Positions 17,667 to 27,500 of a DNA stretch of 64,000 nt are shown here, in pieces; the first letter of the stretch is position 1; every line of letters starts with the position of its first letter. The notes beneath the pieces were generated by a model. It made no database searches, had not been told where the DNA came from, and saw only the letters and a program-made list of their open reading frames with translations. The stretch is taken from assembly GCF_000421405.1 (NCBI RefSeq), contig NZ_ATWY01000001.1, positions 124,001 to 188,000 on the forward strand. The letters run 5' to 3'. The DNA comes from Butyrivibrio sp. NC2007 (GTDB taxonomy: Bacteria > Bacillota > Clostridia > Lachnospirales > Lachnospiraceae). Made by a program: the position numbers and the translations under genes.

Positions 17667-18488
17667 ATGGCAAACGGACATGGCAAGAAGCCGGAAGATT
17701 TTAAGAAACAGATGGAAGATAGCATGAGAGCTCCCTTAAATGAGAACTCTTCGGTTAAAAAGGTTATCGGAATCGTAAGTGGTAAGGGAGGCGTAGGAAA
17801 GAGCCTTGTAACAGGTCTTTCAGCATCTCTGATGAATAAAAAGGGCTATAAGACAGCAATTATGGATGCTGATATTACAGGACCATCCATACCTAAGATG
17901 TTTGGAATAGGCAAGCTGAACTTTGCCGATGAGAATGGGAATATGCTTCCGGCTACAACAGAAGGCGGAATGAAGGTAATGTCTCTTAATATGCTCATGG
18001 AAAATGAGACTGATCCCGTTATCTGGAGAGGACCTGTGATCGCAGGAATCGTTAAACAGTTCTGGTCAGATGTAAACTGGGGCGATATAGATTACATGTT
18101 TGTTGATATGCCTCCGGGAACAGGTGATGTGCCTCTTACAGTATTCCAGTCACTTCCTGTTGACGGAATAATTGTGGTAGCAACTCCTCAGGAGCTTGTG
18201 GGAATGATAGTCGATAAGGCTATAAATATGGCCAAGATGATGAATATTCCTGTTCTTGGCATTGTTGAAAACATGAGCTATATGGAATGTCCACACTGTG
18301 GTGAGCCAATCTACATCTTCGGTGAGAGCAAGCTCGATGCTTACGCAGCTTCAAGAGGCCTTGATGTACTTGGCAGAATCCCCATGAACCCTGATTTTGC
18401 TTCGAAGTGTGACGCAGGTAAGGCAGAGAATATCGAAGTAGACTGTCTTGATAGTCTTGTTTACGTGCTTGATGGAATGACAGAATAA
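17667..18488 (+). CDS. Mrp/NBP35 (ApbC) family iron-sulfur carrier ATPase
   Basis: 273 residues. Deviant Walker A motif GKGGVGKS at 39-46, switch region MDADITGPSIPKMFG, DMPPGTGD motif, and the CPHC pair (C208/C211) that holds the bridging Fe-S cluster in this family. Mrp proteins carry and hand over Fe-S clusters in the cytoplasm; in clostridia they are often paired with NifX/NafY-like small proteins, none of which is adjacent here. The first 30 residues are a polar extension. It follows the glycosyltransferase after 26 bases and precedes the AI-2E family gene by 28, so it may share their transcript without a functional link. Confidence 0.92.
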   Translation: MANGHGKKPEDFKKQMEDSMRAPLNENSSVKKVIGIVSGKGGVGKSLVTGLSASLMNKKGYKTAIMDADITGPSIPKMFGIGKLNFADENGNMLPATTEGGMKVMSLNMLMENETDPVIWRGPVIAGIVKQFWSDVNWGDIDYMFVDMPPGTGDVPLTVFQSLPVDGIIVVATPQELVGMIVDKAINMAKMMNIPVLGIVENMSYMECPHCGEPIYIFGESKLDAYAASRGLDVLGRIPMNPDFASKCDAGKAENIEVDCLDSLVYVLDGMTE

Positions 18489-18516
18489 TGTTCATATTTC
18501 TTTTGAGGGAAAAGAG

Positions 18517-19869
18517 ATGAAGAATAAGCCTAATCAAAACCAAATAACCTGGGGCATCACAATATTTTTTGTTGCTGTAGGGACACTTCTTGCTTATTAC
18601 ATTATTTTCCATGGCAGGACATTCCTTTCAACGCTGAATAACATGCTGGATTCAATTTCCGGCGTAATTATGGGCGTGGTTTTGGCATATATACTGATAC
18701 CTATGCTAAATGGCATTGAGAGAACGATTTTGATCCCTATATATAAGAGAAGAGGAATCGATGTCTCTTTTTCCAAAGATGCAGATTGGAAAAAGAGAAA
18801 GCAGATGAGAGGCATAGCAGTTCTTATTACTATTGCCATATTTATTTTGCTGGTCTATACACTTCTTATCATCATTATTCCTCAGCTTGTAAGCAGTATT
18901 CGAGAGATCATAAATAATCTGCCGGATTATATCAAAAAGGTTGATGACTACTCCAATTCACTTCTTGATAATAATCCCGATCTGCAGGAACTTATAGATT
19001 CGCAGCTGGATTCATACTATGCAACATTATCTGTGTTCATCACAAGGAATATTAAACCTTATCTTCCTGAATGGCAGACGGTTCTTAAGGTTGCTTCAAA
19101 AAGTGTAATGTCAGGCGTAAGCGCGATAATCAACATTATAGTCGGTGTCATTGTTGCTATTTATGTTCTTAATTCTAAAGAGAGATTTACGACCAGGGGC
19201 AAAAAGATTGCTTATTCTTTCTTTAAAGAAAATGTAGCCAACGAGCTTATATCGGCATTCAGATTTACACACAGAACCTTTGAGAGCTTTATTGGCGGTA
19301 AGATTGTTGATTCTATAATTATCGGTATCATTTGCTATATAGGATGCAAGATATTGAAGATAGATTATCCTGTGCTGATTTCGGTTATAGTTGGCGTTAC
19401 AAATGTAATTCCGTTCTTTGGACCATATATCGGAGGCGGAGCAGGAGCTCTTTTGCTGATATTGATCGATCCTATACAGGCCCTTATATTCCTGATCTTT
19501 GTTATTGTTCTTCAGCAGTTTGACGGAAATATTTTAGGACCATATATACTTGGAGGCTCAACAGGTCTTTCAAGCTTCTGGGTTATATTCTCAATCATGT
19601 TCTTTGGAGGTCTATGGGGTATAGTTGGATGGCTCATCGGAGTTCCGATTTTTGCTGTATTCTATGCCTTTGTTGCAAGGATTACCAACCATTATCTGCG
19701 CAAAAAGAGCTTGAGTACCGATACCAGTGATTATTACGACCTTGCATATATTGAAAACGGTGAGTATAAGCTTTTAAGTGATCAGGCAAATACGAAGTAT
19801 AATGCGGGTAGAAAAAAGGTATCCGGTCTCAAAAAGCTCTTTGACAGAAAGAAGACTACAAAGAAGTGA
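18517..19869 (+). CDS. AI-2E family (PF01594) polytopic membrane transporter
   Basis: 450 residues with about eight hydrophobic helices: two pairs near the N-terminus, a soluble region (about 120-200) with TM-adjacent amphipathic helices, then helices around VIIGIICYIGC, NVIPFFGPYIGGGAGALL and LFFGGLWGIVGWLIGVP. The NVIPFFGPYIG segment is the conserved signature of the family. Members export various solutes (autoinducer-2, sodium/proton exchange); the substrate here cannot be named. The C-terminal 60 residues are a basic cytoplasmic tail (LKKLFDRKKTTKK). The ATG has AGGGAAAAGAG upstream. Confidence 0.85.
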   Translation: MKNKPNQNQITWGITIFFVAVGTLLAYYIIFHGRTFLSTLNNMLDSISGVIMGVVLAYILIPMLNGIERTILIPIYKRRGIDVSFSKDADWKKRKQMRGIAVLITIAIFILLVYTLLIIIIPQLVSSIREIINNLPDYIKKVDDYSNSLLDNNPDLQELIDSQLDSYYATLSVFITRNIKPYLPEWQTVLKVASKSVMSGVSAIINIIVGVIVAIYVLNSKERFTTRGKKIAYSFFKENVANELISAFRFTHRTFESFIGGKIVDSIIIGIICYIGCKILKIDYPVLISVIVGVTNVIPFFGPYIGGGAGALLLILIDPIQALIFLIFVIVLQQFDGNILGPYILGGSTGLSSFWVIFSIMFFGGLWGIVGWLIGVPIFAVFYAFVARITNHYLRKKSLSTDTSDYYDLAYIENGEYKLLSDQANTKYNAGRKKVSGLKKLFDRKKTTKK

Positions 19870-19887
19870 TTTTTGGATAATGGGCAC

Positions 19888-19915
19888 TTGACGTTAATTT
19901 ATTTTGAATTATAAT
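19888..19915 (+). promoter_or_regulatory. Sigma-A promoter of ilvE
   Basis: TTGACG (19888-19893), 16-base spacer, TATAAT (19910-19915). The start codon is at 19969. I see no T-box or other leader structure in the short untranslated region. Confidence 0.8.
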
Positions 19916-19968
19916 TGTTACTAATTAGTGCTTTGACGTGTTAAAGTACGGGAAGGGGAGCTGTTATT

Positions 19969-21003
19969 ATGGCTAAGAAAAATTTAGATTGGGCAAATAT
20001 TGGATTCGCTTATCATGTTGCCGACAAGAGATTTGTATCCAATTACAAGGACGGAAAATGGGATGACGGTGTTATCACAGAAGATTCCACAATTACCTTA
20101 AGTGAGGATGCCGGAGTTCTTCATTACGCACAGGAGTGCTTTGAGGGCCTTAAGGCTTATGAGACAGAGGATGGAAGAATTGTTACCTTCAGACCTGATC
20201 TCAACGCCAAGAGAATGGTTGATTCCGCAAAGAGACTTGAGATGCCTTCTTTCCCGGAAGATAGATTTATTAAGGCAGTAGAGGAAGTTGTTGCAGCAAA
20301 CGCTGACTGGGTACCACCTTACGGAAGCGGAGCAACACTTTATATCAGACCTGTTATGTTTGCAACAGGCAATGTAATCGGTGTTAAGCCTGCCGATGAA
20401 TATCAGTTCAGAATCTTCGTAACACCTGTAGGACCTTACTTCAAGGGCGGTGCTAAGCCAATCGTCGTTAAGATCAGTGATTTCGACAGAGCAGCACCTC
20501 ACGGAACAGGTAACATCAAGGCCGGACTTAACTATGCAATGAGTCTTCATGCTATCGTAACAGCTCATGAAGAAGGCTTTGCAGAGAATGTATATCTTGA
20601 TGCTGAGTCAAGAACCTACATCGAGGAAACAGGTGGAGCTAACATCATCTTTGTTACCAAGGACGGCTCACTTGTAGTTCCTAAGTCACACACAGATTCA
20701 ATTCTTCCTTCAATCACAAGAAGATCAATCGTTTATGTTGCAAAAGAGATCCTTGGCATGAATGTAGAAGAAAGACCTGTTAAGCTTTCAGAGGTTTCAG
20801 ATTTCGTTGAGATGGGACTTTGCGGAACAGCAGCAGTAATCTCACCTGTAGGCAAGATCAATGACCACGGAAAAGAGATCTGCTTCGTAAACGGAATGGA
20901 TGAGATGGGACCAGTAATCAAAAAGCTCTATGACACCCTCACAGGTATTCAGATGGGCACTGTAGAAGCTCCCGAAGGATGGATCCACGAAATCAAAATG
21001 TAA
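19969..21003 (+). CDS. ilvE: Branched-chain amino acid aminotransferase
   Basis: 344 residues, the size of class IV PLP aminotransferases of the BCAT II type. It converts leucine, isoleucine and valine to their 2-oxo acids with 2-oxoglutarate. Visible motifs: LHYAQECFEGLKAY near the N-terminus, the PLP lysine in GNIKAGLNYA (K184), and YIEETGGANIIFV with GTAAVISPVG binding the cofactor phosphate and substrate. Start ATG with GGAAGGGGAG upstream. It is a single-gene unit: own promoter at 19888 and a terminator shared with the convergent AraC gene. Confidence 0.95.
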   Translation: MAKKNLDWANIGFAYHVADKRFVSNYKDGKWDDGVITEDSTITLSEDAGVLHYAQECFEGLKAYETEDGRIVTFRPDLNAKRMVDSAKRLEMPSFPEDRFIKAVEEVVAANADWVPPYGSGATLYIRPVMFATGNVIGVKPADEYQFRIFVTPVGPYFKGGAKPIVVKISDFDRAAPHGTGNIKAGLNYAMSLHAIVTAHEEGFAENVYLDAESRTYIEETGGANIIFVTKDGSLVVPKSHTDSILPSITRRSIVYVAKEILGMNVEERPVKLSEVSDFVEMGLCGTAAVISPVGKINDHGKEICFVNGMDEMGPVIKKLYDTLTGIQMGTVEAPEGWIHEIKM

Positions 21004-21011
21004 AAAAATAA

Positions 21012-21041
21012 TGCCTCAGGCCAAGAGCCTGAGGCTATTTT
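21012..21041. terminator. Bidirectional terminator between ilvE and the AraC gene
   Basis: Nine-base perfect stem GCCTCAGGC (21013-21021) / GCCTGAGGC (21027-21035) with loop CAAGA. An A-rich tract precedes it and ATTTTTG follows, so it can end transcription from both sides. Confidence 0.88.
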
Positions 21042-21044
21042 TGT

Positions 21045-21905
21045 TCATTTGTTGCAGTACTGAGAATACTTCTTTGGTGATATTCCGACTGACTTGGTGA
21101 AGGCTTTTAGGAAGTTACTGTAGTCTGAAAAACCGCAACGTTCGCAGACATCACTAACACCAACGCCTTCAGCAAGTAATGATTTCGCAATAGAGATTCG
21201 TCTTGCAGTCATATATTTGTTAATAGTAGTACCGGTAGCGGCTTTGAATATACGGCAGATGTAAGACTCACTTATATAGAAGTGTTTGGAAAGATCACCA
21301 ATACTTACCGGGTACTGAAGGTTATTGTTTAGATAGGAGAGTATTGAATCTACTTGTTCGTTATAAGTGGTTGATTTTTCGGCCTCTGTGTTATTCTCTC
21401 TGTCAGCGACGATCTTGTTGATCATGACGAAGAGTTCCGTGAAGGTTGCGCGTTCTAAGAGGTCATGACCATAGCCGTTGCTGGTTACAAGCTTGTTGAT
21501 AAAATATAAAAATCTGCCTTGCTGTTCCTGGGTGAGGCTTACCTTGTGAGAGAAGTGTTCTGATCTTCCCTGGAAACAAGCGTCAAGATTGGTCTCTTCT
21601 GTGGATATGCTTCGCATATACTCGGGATCGATCATGATAACGATCCTCTCGTGAAGCTCTTTATCAATCTGAGTAAGATAGTGAGAATCATACTGATTAA
21701 TAAGGAAAAGATCTCCGGGAGCGATATCATATACCTGATTATCTATAAGGAACTGTTTCCCACCTGAAATTGAAAAATAGACTTCATAACAGTCATGGAT
21801 ATGCATTTCCATGGCTTTTTCATCTTTATATAAATGTGCAACGGCAAAATACTTATTCTCAATACTTTTAGCCATTGCTTCCTTACAGGAATTAAGTTCT
21901 TTCAT
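21045..21905 (-). CDS. AraC family transcriptional regulator with cupin sensor domain
   Basis: 286 residues. The N-terminal half is a cupin-type ligand domain (MHIHDCYEVYFSISGG... YDIAPGDLFLINQYDSHYL). The C-terminal about 100 residues carry two helix-turn-helix motifs (SIGDLSKHFYISESYICRIFKAATG and VSDVCERCGFSDYSNFLKAFTKSVG) with the standard GISPKKY end. Ribosome site GGAGAA lies 7 bases before the ATG. No sugar operon is adjacent, so the target is unknown. It faces away from rpmF and converges on ilvE. Confidence 0.9.
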   Translation of the reverse strand: MKELNSCKEAMAKSIENKYFAVAHLYKDEKAMEMHIHDCYEVYFSISGGKQFLIDNQVYDIAPGDLFLINQYDSHYLTQIDKELHERIVIMIDPEYMRSISTEETNLDACFQGRSEHFSHKVSLTQEQQGRFLYFINKLVTSNGYGHDLLERATFTELFVMINKIVADRENNTEAEKSTTYNEQVDSILSYLNNNLQYPVSIGDLSKHFYISESYICRIFKAATGTTINKYMTARRISIAKSLLAEGVGVSDVCERCGFSDYSNFLKAFTKSVGISPKKYSQYCNK

Positions 21906-22001
21906 GATTGTTCTCCGCTTATGATAAAATATATACCGACAGAAGTTATGATACAGTAAGACTTCATTATTTTCAAGATTTGATATGTTTTTATCAAAAA
22001 G

Positions 22002-22055
22002 TGAGAAATTATAAAAATGATGTATTTCTCATATCTAAAAAAATATAATATGAGA
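22002..22055. promoter_or_regulatory. Inverted repeats upstream of the rpmF promoter
   Basis: TGAGAAAT (22002-22009) pairs with ATTTCTCA (22024-22031), and TCTCATAT (22027-22034) pairs with ATATGAGA (22048-22055). The three overlapping half-sites end 15 bases before the -35 box, a common place for a regulator. No known operator is recognised. The rest of 21906-22184 holds the rpmF promoter and AT-rich sequence. Confidence 0.4.
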
Positions 22056-22069
22056 GGATTAAAAAACTG

Positions 22070-22098
22070 TTGACAAATACTTACCTGCTAGTTACAAT
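22070..22098 (+). promoter_or_regulatory. Sigma-A promoter of the rpmF-plsX region
   Basis: TTGACA (22070-22075), 17-base spacer, TACAAT (22093-22098); one mismatch to consensus over both boxes. The start codon of rpmF is at 22185. Confidence 0.85.
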
Positions 22099-22184
22099 AC
22101 ATAGGTATGCAAATGATTAAACGTAATTGATTGCCCATAAAAAGGCAGTTTCTTATACGGATACAGTAAGGAGGTGTTACTGAA

Positions 22185-22367
22185 ATGTCAATCTGCCCAA
22201 AGAATAAGTCATCAAAAGGCCACAGAGATCAGAGAAGAGCTAACTGGAAAATGACAGCTCCTACTTTGGTAAAGTGCAGTCACTGTGGAGCTCTTATGCA
22301 GCCACATTGTGCATGCAAGAAGTGCGGCTATTACAATAAGAAGAGCATTGTTGAAGTTGAGGATTAA
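22185..22367 (+). CDS. rpmF: 50S ribosomal protein L32
   Basis: 60 residues with the L32 pattern SKGHRDQRRANWKM and a four-cysteine zinc ribbon (CSHCG ... CACKKCG), the zinc-binding form of L32. AAGGAGGTG ribosome site. rpmF directly before plsX is a common bacterial arrangement linking ribosome and phospholipid synthesis; here a hairpin separates the two genes. Confidence 0.97.
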   Translation: MSICPKNKSSKGHRDQRRANWKMTAPTLVKCSHCGALMQPHCACKKCGYYNKKSIVEVED

Positions 22368-22400
22368 TTTTTAGTAAAACCTCATTTTTACAAAGAATTA

Positions 22401-22436
22401 AAGGCTTTCAGGCTTATGCTTGAAAGCCTTGATTTT
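22401..22436 (+). terminator. Terminator or attenuator between rpmF and plsX
   Basis: A 13-base stem (22401-22413 with 22418-22430, one G-U pair, loop TTAT) followed by GATTTTTG. It would let rpmF be expressed above the downstream lipid genes. Confidence 0.8.
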
Positions 22437-22512
22437 TGTATAGCACTTTAGTAGAATGTTTAAAGATTGCGGAATTTGTTTACGCGCAAAATAATTTGAG
22501 GATGGACTTAAT

Positions 22513-23517
22513 ATGTCTGAACTTGTTAGAGTTGCAGTTGACGCCATGGGCGGAGACAATGCTCCTTTTGTGACTGTAAAAGGCAGCGTTGATGCTGTTA
22601 AGGAGAATAGTAACCTCAAGGTATTTCTTGTGGGTCAGGAAGAGGCTGTAAATGCAGAACTATCCAAATATGACTATCCCAAGGACAAGATTGAGGTTGT
22701 AAATGCCACAGAAGTGATCGAGATGGCAGAACCACCTGTAATGGCAATCCGTAAGAAGAAAGATTCTTCTATAGTTAAGGCCATGTATATGGTTAGCCAT
22801 GGAGAGGCTGATGCCTATGTTTCTGCCGGAAGTACCGGAGCAACACTCGTTGGAGGCCAGGTTATCATCGGAAGGCTCAAAGGGGTAGAGAGAGCTCCTC
22901 TTGCACCTCTTATCCCCACAGAGAAAGGCACATCACTTCTTATCGACTGCGGTGCTAACGTAGATGCCAGATCATCACACCTTGTACAATTTGCCAAGAT
23001 GGGAACCGTTTATATGGAGAACATCTTAGGAATCAAGAATCCTACAGTTGGAATTGTCAATATAGGTGCTGAGGAGGAGAAGGGTAACGCTTTAGTAAAA
23101 GAAACTTTCCCTCTTCTTAAGAATTGTCCCGATATCAACTTTATTGGAAGTGTTGAGGCAAGAGATATTCCTGCCGGCGGAGCTGATATTATAGTATGTG
23201 AGGCATTTACCGGAAATGTGATACTTAAGATGTATGAAGGTGTCGCTAAATCCATGATGCACATTATAAAAGGTTCACTCATGGGAAGTCTTAAGACCAA
23301 GATAGGAGCGCTTCTTATTAAGGACGACCTCAAGAAATCACTTGCTAATTACAGCCTGGATCAGTACGGCGGAGCACCAATGCTTGGACTTAAAGGTCTT
23401 GTTGTTAAGACACATGGCAGTGCCAACGAAATTGAAGTAAAAAATTCAATTTTACAGTGTGTAACCTTTACAGAACAGAAGATTAGTGAGAAGATTAGCG
23501 CAAAGATATCAGAATGA
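22513..23517 (+). CDS. plsX: Phosphate acyltransferase PlsX
   Basis: 334 residues. It makes acyl-phosphate from acyl-ACP, the first committed step of phosphatidic acid synthesis in Firmicutes; the acyl chain then goes to PlsY (encoded here at 57039). Motifs: VAVDAMGGDNAP at the N-terminus, AYVSAGSTGA, LLIDCGANVD, GVVKTHG-like LVVKTHGSAN near the C-terminus. Start ATG has TTGAGGATGG upstream. acpP follows after 41 bases. Confidence 0.96.
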   Translation: MSELVRVAVDAMGGDNAPFVTVKGSVDAVKENSNLKVFLVGQEEAVNAELSKYDYPKDKIEVVNATEVIEMAEPPVMAIRKKKDSSIVKAMYMVSHGEADAYVSAGSTGATLVGGQVIIGRLKGVERAPLAPLIPTEKGTSLLIDCGANVDARSSHLVQFAKMGTVYMENILGIKNPTVGIVNIGAEEEKGNALVKETFPLLKNCPDINFIGSVEARDIPAGGADIIVCEAFTGNVILKMYEGVAKSMMHIIKGSLMGSLKTKIGALLIKDDLKKSLANYSLDQYGGAPMLGLKGLVVKTHGSANEIEVKNSILQCVTFTEQKISEKISAKISE

Positions 23518-23558
23518 TAATTAGTACTAAATATTTATAAAAGGAACGGAGATTTAAA

Positions 23559-23795
23559 ATGGAATTCGAGAAGATGAAAGAAGTTATTGCAAACGTACTT
23601 AACGTTGATCCTGAGGAGATCAAGCCTGAGACAACCTTTACTGAGGACCTTGGGGCTGATTCACTTGATCTTTTCCAGATCATCATGGGGCTTGAGGATG
23701 AATTTGATGTTCAGATCGATCCTGAGAAGACAGAGAATATCACCACTGTAGGAGAAGCCGTAGAACTCCTTAAGAGCGCAATCGCAAGTAAATAA
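23559..23795 (+). CDS. acpP: Acyl carrier protein
   Basis: 78 residues, acidic. The phosphopantetheine attachment serine is in GADSLDLFQ (S35). Carries growing acyl chains for fatty acid synthesis and donates them to PlsX. GGAACGGAG ribosome site. A stem-loop follows the stop, as expected for a gene needed at higher level than its neighbour rnc. Confidence 0.97.
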   Translation: MEFEKMKEVIANVLNVDPEEIKPETTFTEDLGADSLDLFQIIMGLEDEFDVQIDPEKTENITTVGEAVELLKSAIASK

Positions 23796-23803
23796 GATGA
23801 CTT

Positions 23804-23828
23804 TGAGGCGGCTATAGTAGCTGCCTCA
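23804..23828 (+). other. Stem-loop between acpP and rnc
   Basis: TGAGGCGGCTA / TAGCTGCCTCA with a 3-base loop and one G-U pair. Only weak T richness follows (TTATTTATATA), so it may be an mRNA-stabilising or RNase III processing hairpin just before the RNase III gene, or a leaky terminator. Confidence 0.55.
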
Positions 23829-23850
23829 TTATTTATATATTGGAGAAATT

Positions 23851-24546
23851 ATGATTAAGGATGAAGATATAAGCAGATTTGAGCAGCTCATTGGCTACAC
23901 ATTCAGAGACAAGCAGCTTCTGATTCAGGCTTTTACTCACAGCTCTTTTGTAAACGAGCAGAAAATAAACAAACACCCTGACTATGAAAGACTTGAGTTT
24001 CTCGGTGACGCTGTGCTTGAGATGATCTCAAGTGCCTATCTGTTTAGGAAATTTCCTGATAAAAAAGAGGGCGAAATGTCCAAAATGAGAGCATCTCTTG
24101 TTTGTGAAGGTGCTCTGGCCTTTGATGCAAAAGTACTTGACCTTAAAAGCTATATTCTTCTGGGAAAGGGAGAGGAAGCAACAGGAGGTCGTGATAAAGA
24201 GTCAATCATAGCAGATGTAATGGAGGCTGTTATTGGAGCTCTTTTCCTTGACGGGGGAATAGAGCAGTCCAAGCGTTTTATTGACAGTTATATCCTTACA
24301 AACACCGATGCTGTGGTTATGTTTGGAGATAGCAAATCGATGCTCCAGGAAGTAGCCCAGGGAGAAAATTTGGGCGAAGTAAGGTATGAAATATGTGGCG
24401 AAAGTGGACCTGAACATGATAAAATATTTGAGGTCCGCGTTTATGTCGGAGATAAGAATTTGGGAGAGGGGACAGGAAAGACCAAAAAGGCTGCGGAACA
24501 AAAAGCCGCCAGTCAGGCTCTTCTTGTATTAAAGAATAAGCAGTAA
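23851..24546 (+). CDS. rnc: Ribonuclease III
   Basis: 231 residues. Catalytic signature ERLEFLGDAVLE at 46-57, second acidic motif DVMEAVIGALFLDGG, and a double-stranded RNA-binding domain at about 160-231 ending GKTKKAAEQKAASQALL. Processes rRNA precursors and structured mRNAs. Its stop overlaps the smc start by one base (TAATG), so the two are translationally coupled. Confidence 0.97.
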   Translation: MIKDEDISRFEQLIGYTFRDKQLLIQAFTHSSFVNEQKINKHPDYERLEFLGDAVLEMISSAYLFRKFPDKKEGEMSKMRASLVCEGALAFDAKVLDLKSYILLGKGEEATGGRDKESIIADVMEAVIGALFLDGGIEQSKRFIDSYILTNTDAVVMFGDSKSMLQEVAQGENLGEVRYEICGESGPEHDKIFEVRVYVGDKNLGEGTGKTKKAAEQKAASQALLVLKNKQ

Positions 24547-27500
24547 TGTACTTAAAAAGTATTGAGATTCATGGCTTTAAATCTTTTGCCAATAAGATAA
24601 AGTTCGATTTTCACAACGGTATAACCGGAATCGTAGGACCTAACGGCTCAGGTAAGAGTAATGTGGCTGACGCCGTAAGGTGGGTTCTTGGTGAACAGCG
24701 AATCAAACAGCTGCGTGGCGGATCCATGCAGGATGTTATTTTCTCAGGCACAGAACTTCGTAAGCCTCTTGGCTATGCTTATGTTGCCATCACATTGGAT
24801 AATTCTGACCATTCCCTGGCTATTGATTATGATGAAGTAACTGTCTCCAGACGTCTTTACCGCTCCGGAGAGAGTGAATATATGATTAATGGATCATCCT
24901 GCAGACTTAAGGATGTTAACGAGCTCTTTATGGATACCGGTATCGGTAAAGAGGGCTATTCCATCATCGGACAGGGTCAGATTGACCAGATCCTCTCAAG
25001 TAAGCCTGAGGACAGGAGAAATCTTTTTGACGAAGCTGCCGGAATCGTTAAGTTCAAGACCCGTAAGGAAACAGCCATCAAGAAGCTCGAAGAGGAAAAG
25101 ATCAACCTCACCAGACTATCAGACATTCTCTCAGAGCTTGAGAAACAAGTCGGACCTTTAGAGAAGCAGTCAGAAGTAGCCAAAGAGTTTTTAAGACTTC
25201 GTGAAAGACTTAAGACCCTCGATGTAAACATGTTCCTGGTTGAGAACAAGCTCCAGAAACAGCAGCTTGAAGAAGCTGAAAACAACTACAACGTAGCTAC
25301 AGAGTCCTTGGAAGAAGCAAAAGGCAGCTACGAAAAGACAAAAGAAGAATATGAAAACATCCAGAAACAGCTGGAAGAAATAGATAAAGAGATCGATGAA
25401 GCAAGAGCTAAGATCACTGATTCATCGGTCAAAAGAGAAAAGCTCGAGGGACAGATCGGTATCCTGAACGAGAAGATCAAGTCCGCAACCGATAATGACG
25501 CTCATTTCAAGAAAAGAGAGAAGGATGAGCGTGAAAAACTCGAAGTAAGATACGCAGAAAGAGATAAGTATCTCGAAGAAAAAGAGAAAATAGACAAAGA
25601 GGCTGAAGGTCTTTTGTCAGACAGAGAAAGTGCCAGGAAAGAACTCGAGGCAACCCTTTCTCAGATTGAAAACATCAACAACGAAATTGAAGAGTGCAAG
25701 AGCACTATCATCAATACCATTAACACAAGATCTAACATCAAGTCCAAGCTCAGCTCCCTTGATACCATGAAAGAGCAGGTAAACATCAGAAAGGCTGAAC
25801 TTACCGGCAAGCTTGTTCGTGCTCGTTCCGACGAATCAAGGCAGGAAGAAACTCTAAAGAAACTCAGAGATGAATTTGACAGTATTACTGCTGAGATCTC
25901 TGAGATGAACAAGAAGCAGAAAGAGACAGAAAAAGAAGTGCTTAGCATCCGTGAAACCATGAGTATCAAGGATACTGAGCTCAGAAAGACCCAGGAACTC
26001 TACCAGCAGGAGAAATCAAGGCTTGAAGCTCTTGCAAACCTGACTGAGAGATATGAGGGCTACGGCGGTAGTGTAAAAAAGGTCATGGAGCGCAAGGAAG
26101 ATACCAAGGGAATTATCGGTGTCGTTGCGGATATTATCAAGACCGAGCCCAAATATGAGACAGCCATCGAAGTTGCTCTTGGAGGAAATATCCAGAATAT
26201 TGTTACAGACAATGAAGAGACAGCCAAAGAGATGATCGCATATCTGAAGCAGTCAAAAGCCGGAAGAGCTACATTCCTTCCGCTTACATCTCTTGATAAT
26301 CCTCCTGAACTCAAGGCAAAAGAAGCTTTGGAAGAGCCCGGCGTACTTGGTATGGCTGATGAGCTTGTAAAGACCGATCCCAAGTATAAAAAAGTTGCAA
26401 AGGCAATGCTTGGAAGGATTGTCGCAGTTGATAATGTCGACAATGCCGTAAAGATTGCAAGGAAATATAAATACACAGTCAGAATGGTAACTTTAGAGGG
26501 TGAGCTTTTAGTACCCGGCGGAGCTATCAGTGGTGGTGCTTTCAAGAACAACTCAAACCTCCTCGGAAGACGAAGAGAAATGGAAGATCTTGAAGCTAAC
26601 GTTAAGAAATACAAGCAAAAGGTAGAAGATACACAGGCTGAGATAGATGGCCTTAAGACTAAGAGAAATGAGCTTCGTACCCTTGCAGAAGAGTTAAGAA
26701 CTGAACTTCAGGGCAAGTTCATTGCTCAGAACACTGCCAGGATTAACGTTGAAAACGAGGAGAAGAAGCAGGAAGAGCAAAAGGGTTCATACTCAGACCT
26801 TAAGACAGAAAACGCCGAGATTGAGAGTAAGCTTAGCGAAATAGCTGCCGAGAAGGAACAGGCTCTTTTGCAGTTAAAAGAATCAGAAGAACTTGAGAAA
26901 CAGTGCTCCGAGAAGGTTCAGACCTTCCAAGGACAGCTAGAAACTCTCCATCAGGACGAAGAAGTTAAGAACGAAAAGGTTGCAAAATGGGATATCGAGT
27001 ACGAGAAATTTGTACAGAAGCAGGATTTCCAGAAGCAGAACCTTGATCGTATCAATGCTGATATCGAAAGCGAAGAGGATGCCTTGGAAGAGATCCTCGA
27101 GACCATCAAGAAAAATGATGAGTTACTTGCACAGAGCAAAAAGGATATTGAAGAGATCAAGCTCACTATAGAAGCTTCTACAGATGTCCAGACCGATGCA
27201 ACCAAGGAACTTGAAGAAAAGAAGGAAGCCAAGAATGCGCTTTCTGTTTCTCAGAAGGAGTTCTTTGACAAGACACAGGAACTTAACAAGCAGATGTCAG
27301 ACCTCGAAAAAGAGGTAATAAGACTTGTCGGAAAGAAAGAGAGAGCTCAGGAAGCTATCGAATCTCAGATCAACTACATGTGGAACGAGTATGAGATTAC
27401 TCTTGCAGATGCAGCTCAGATGAGAGATGAAGAGATGACGGATATTCCATCCATGAGGAAGGAGACACATACTCTCAAGGATTCCATCAAAAAGCTTGGT

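Noticed and set aside
19916..19968. T-box or other leader before ilvE
   Set aside because: The 53 bases after the promoter are too short and lack a T-box sequence or a terminator.
22076..22092. FapR-type operator in the rpmF-plsX promoter spacer
   Set aside because: Only a loose ACT...AGT dyad is present; it does not match the long FapR palindrome.
23521..23530. Perfect palindrome TTAGTACTAA between plsX and acpP
   Set aside because: Ten bases is short enough for chance in AT-rich sequence, and it does not contain the centre of known fatty acid operators.
26060..26614. 184-residue open frame on the minus strand within smc
   Set aside because: The plus frame is the SMC hinge region with clear family motifs; the minus frame has no ribosome site or recognisable domain.
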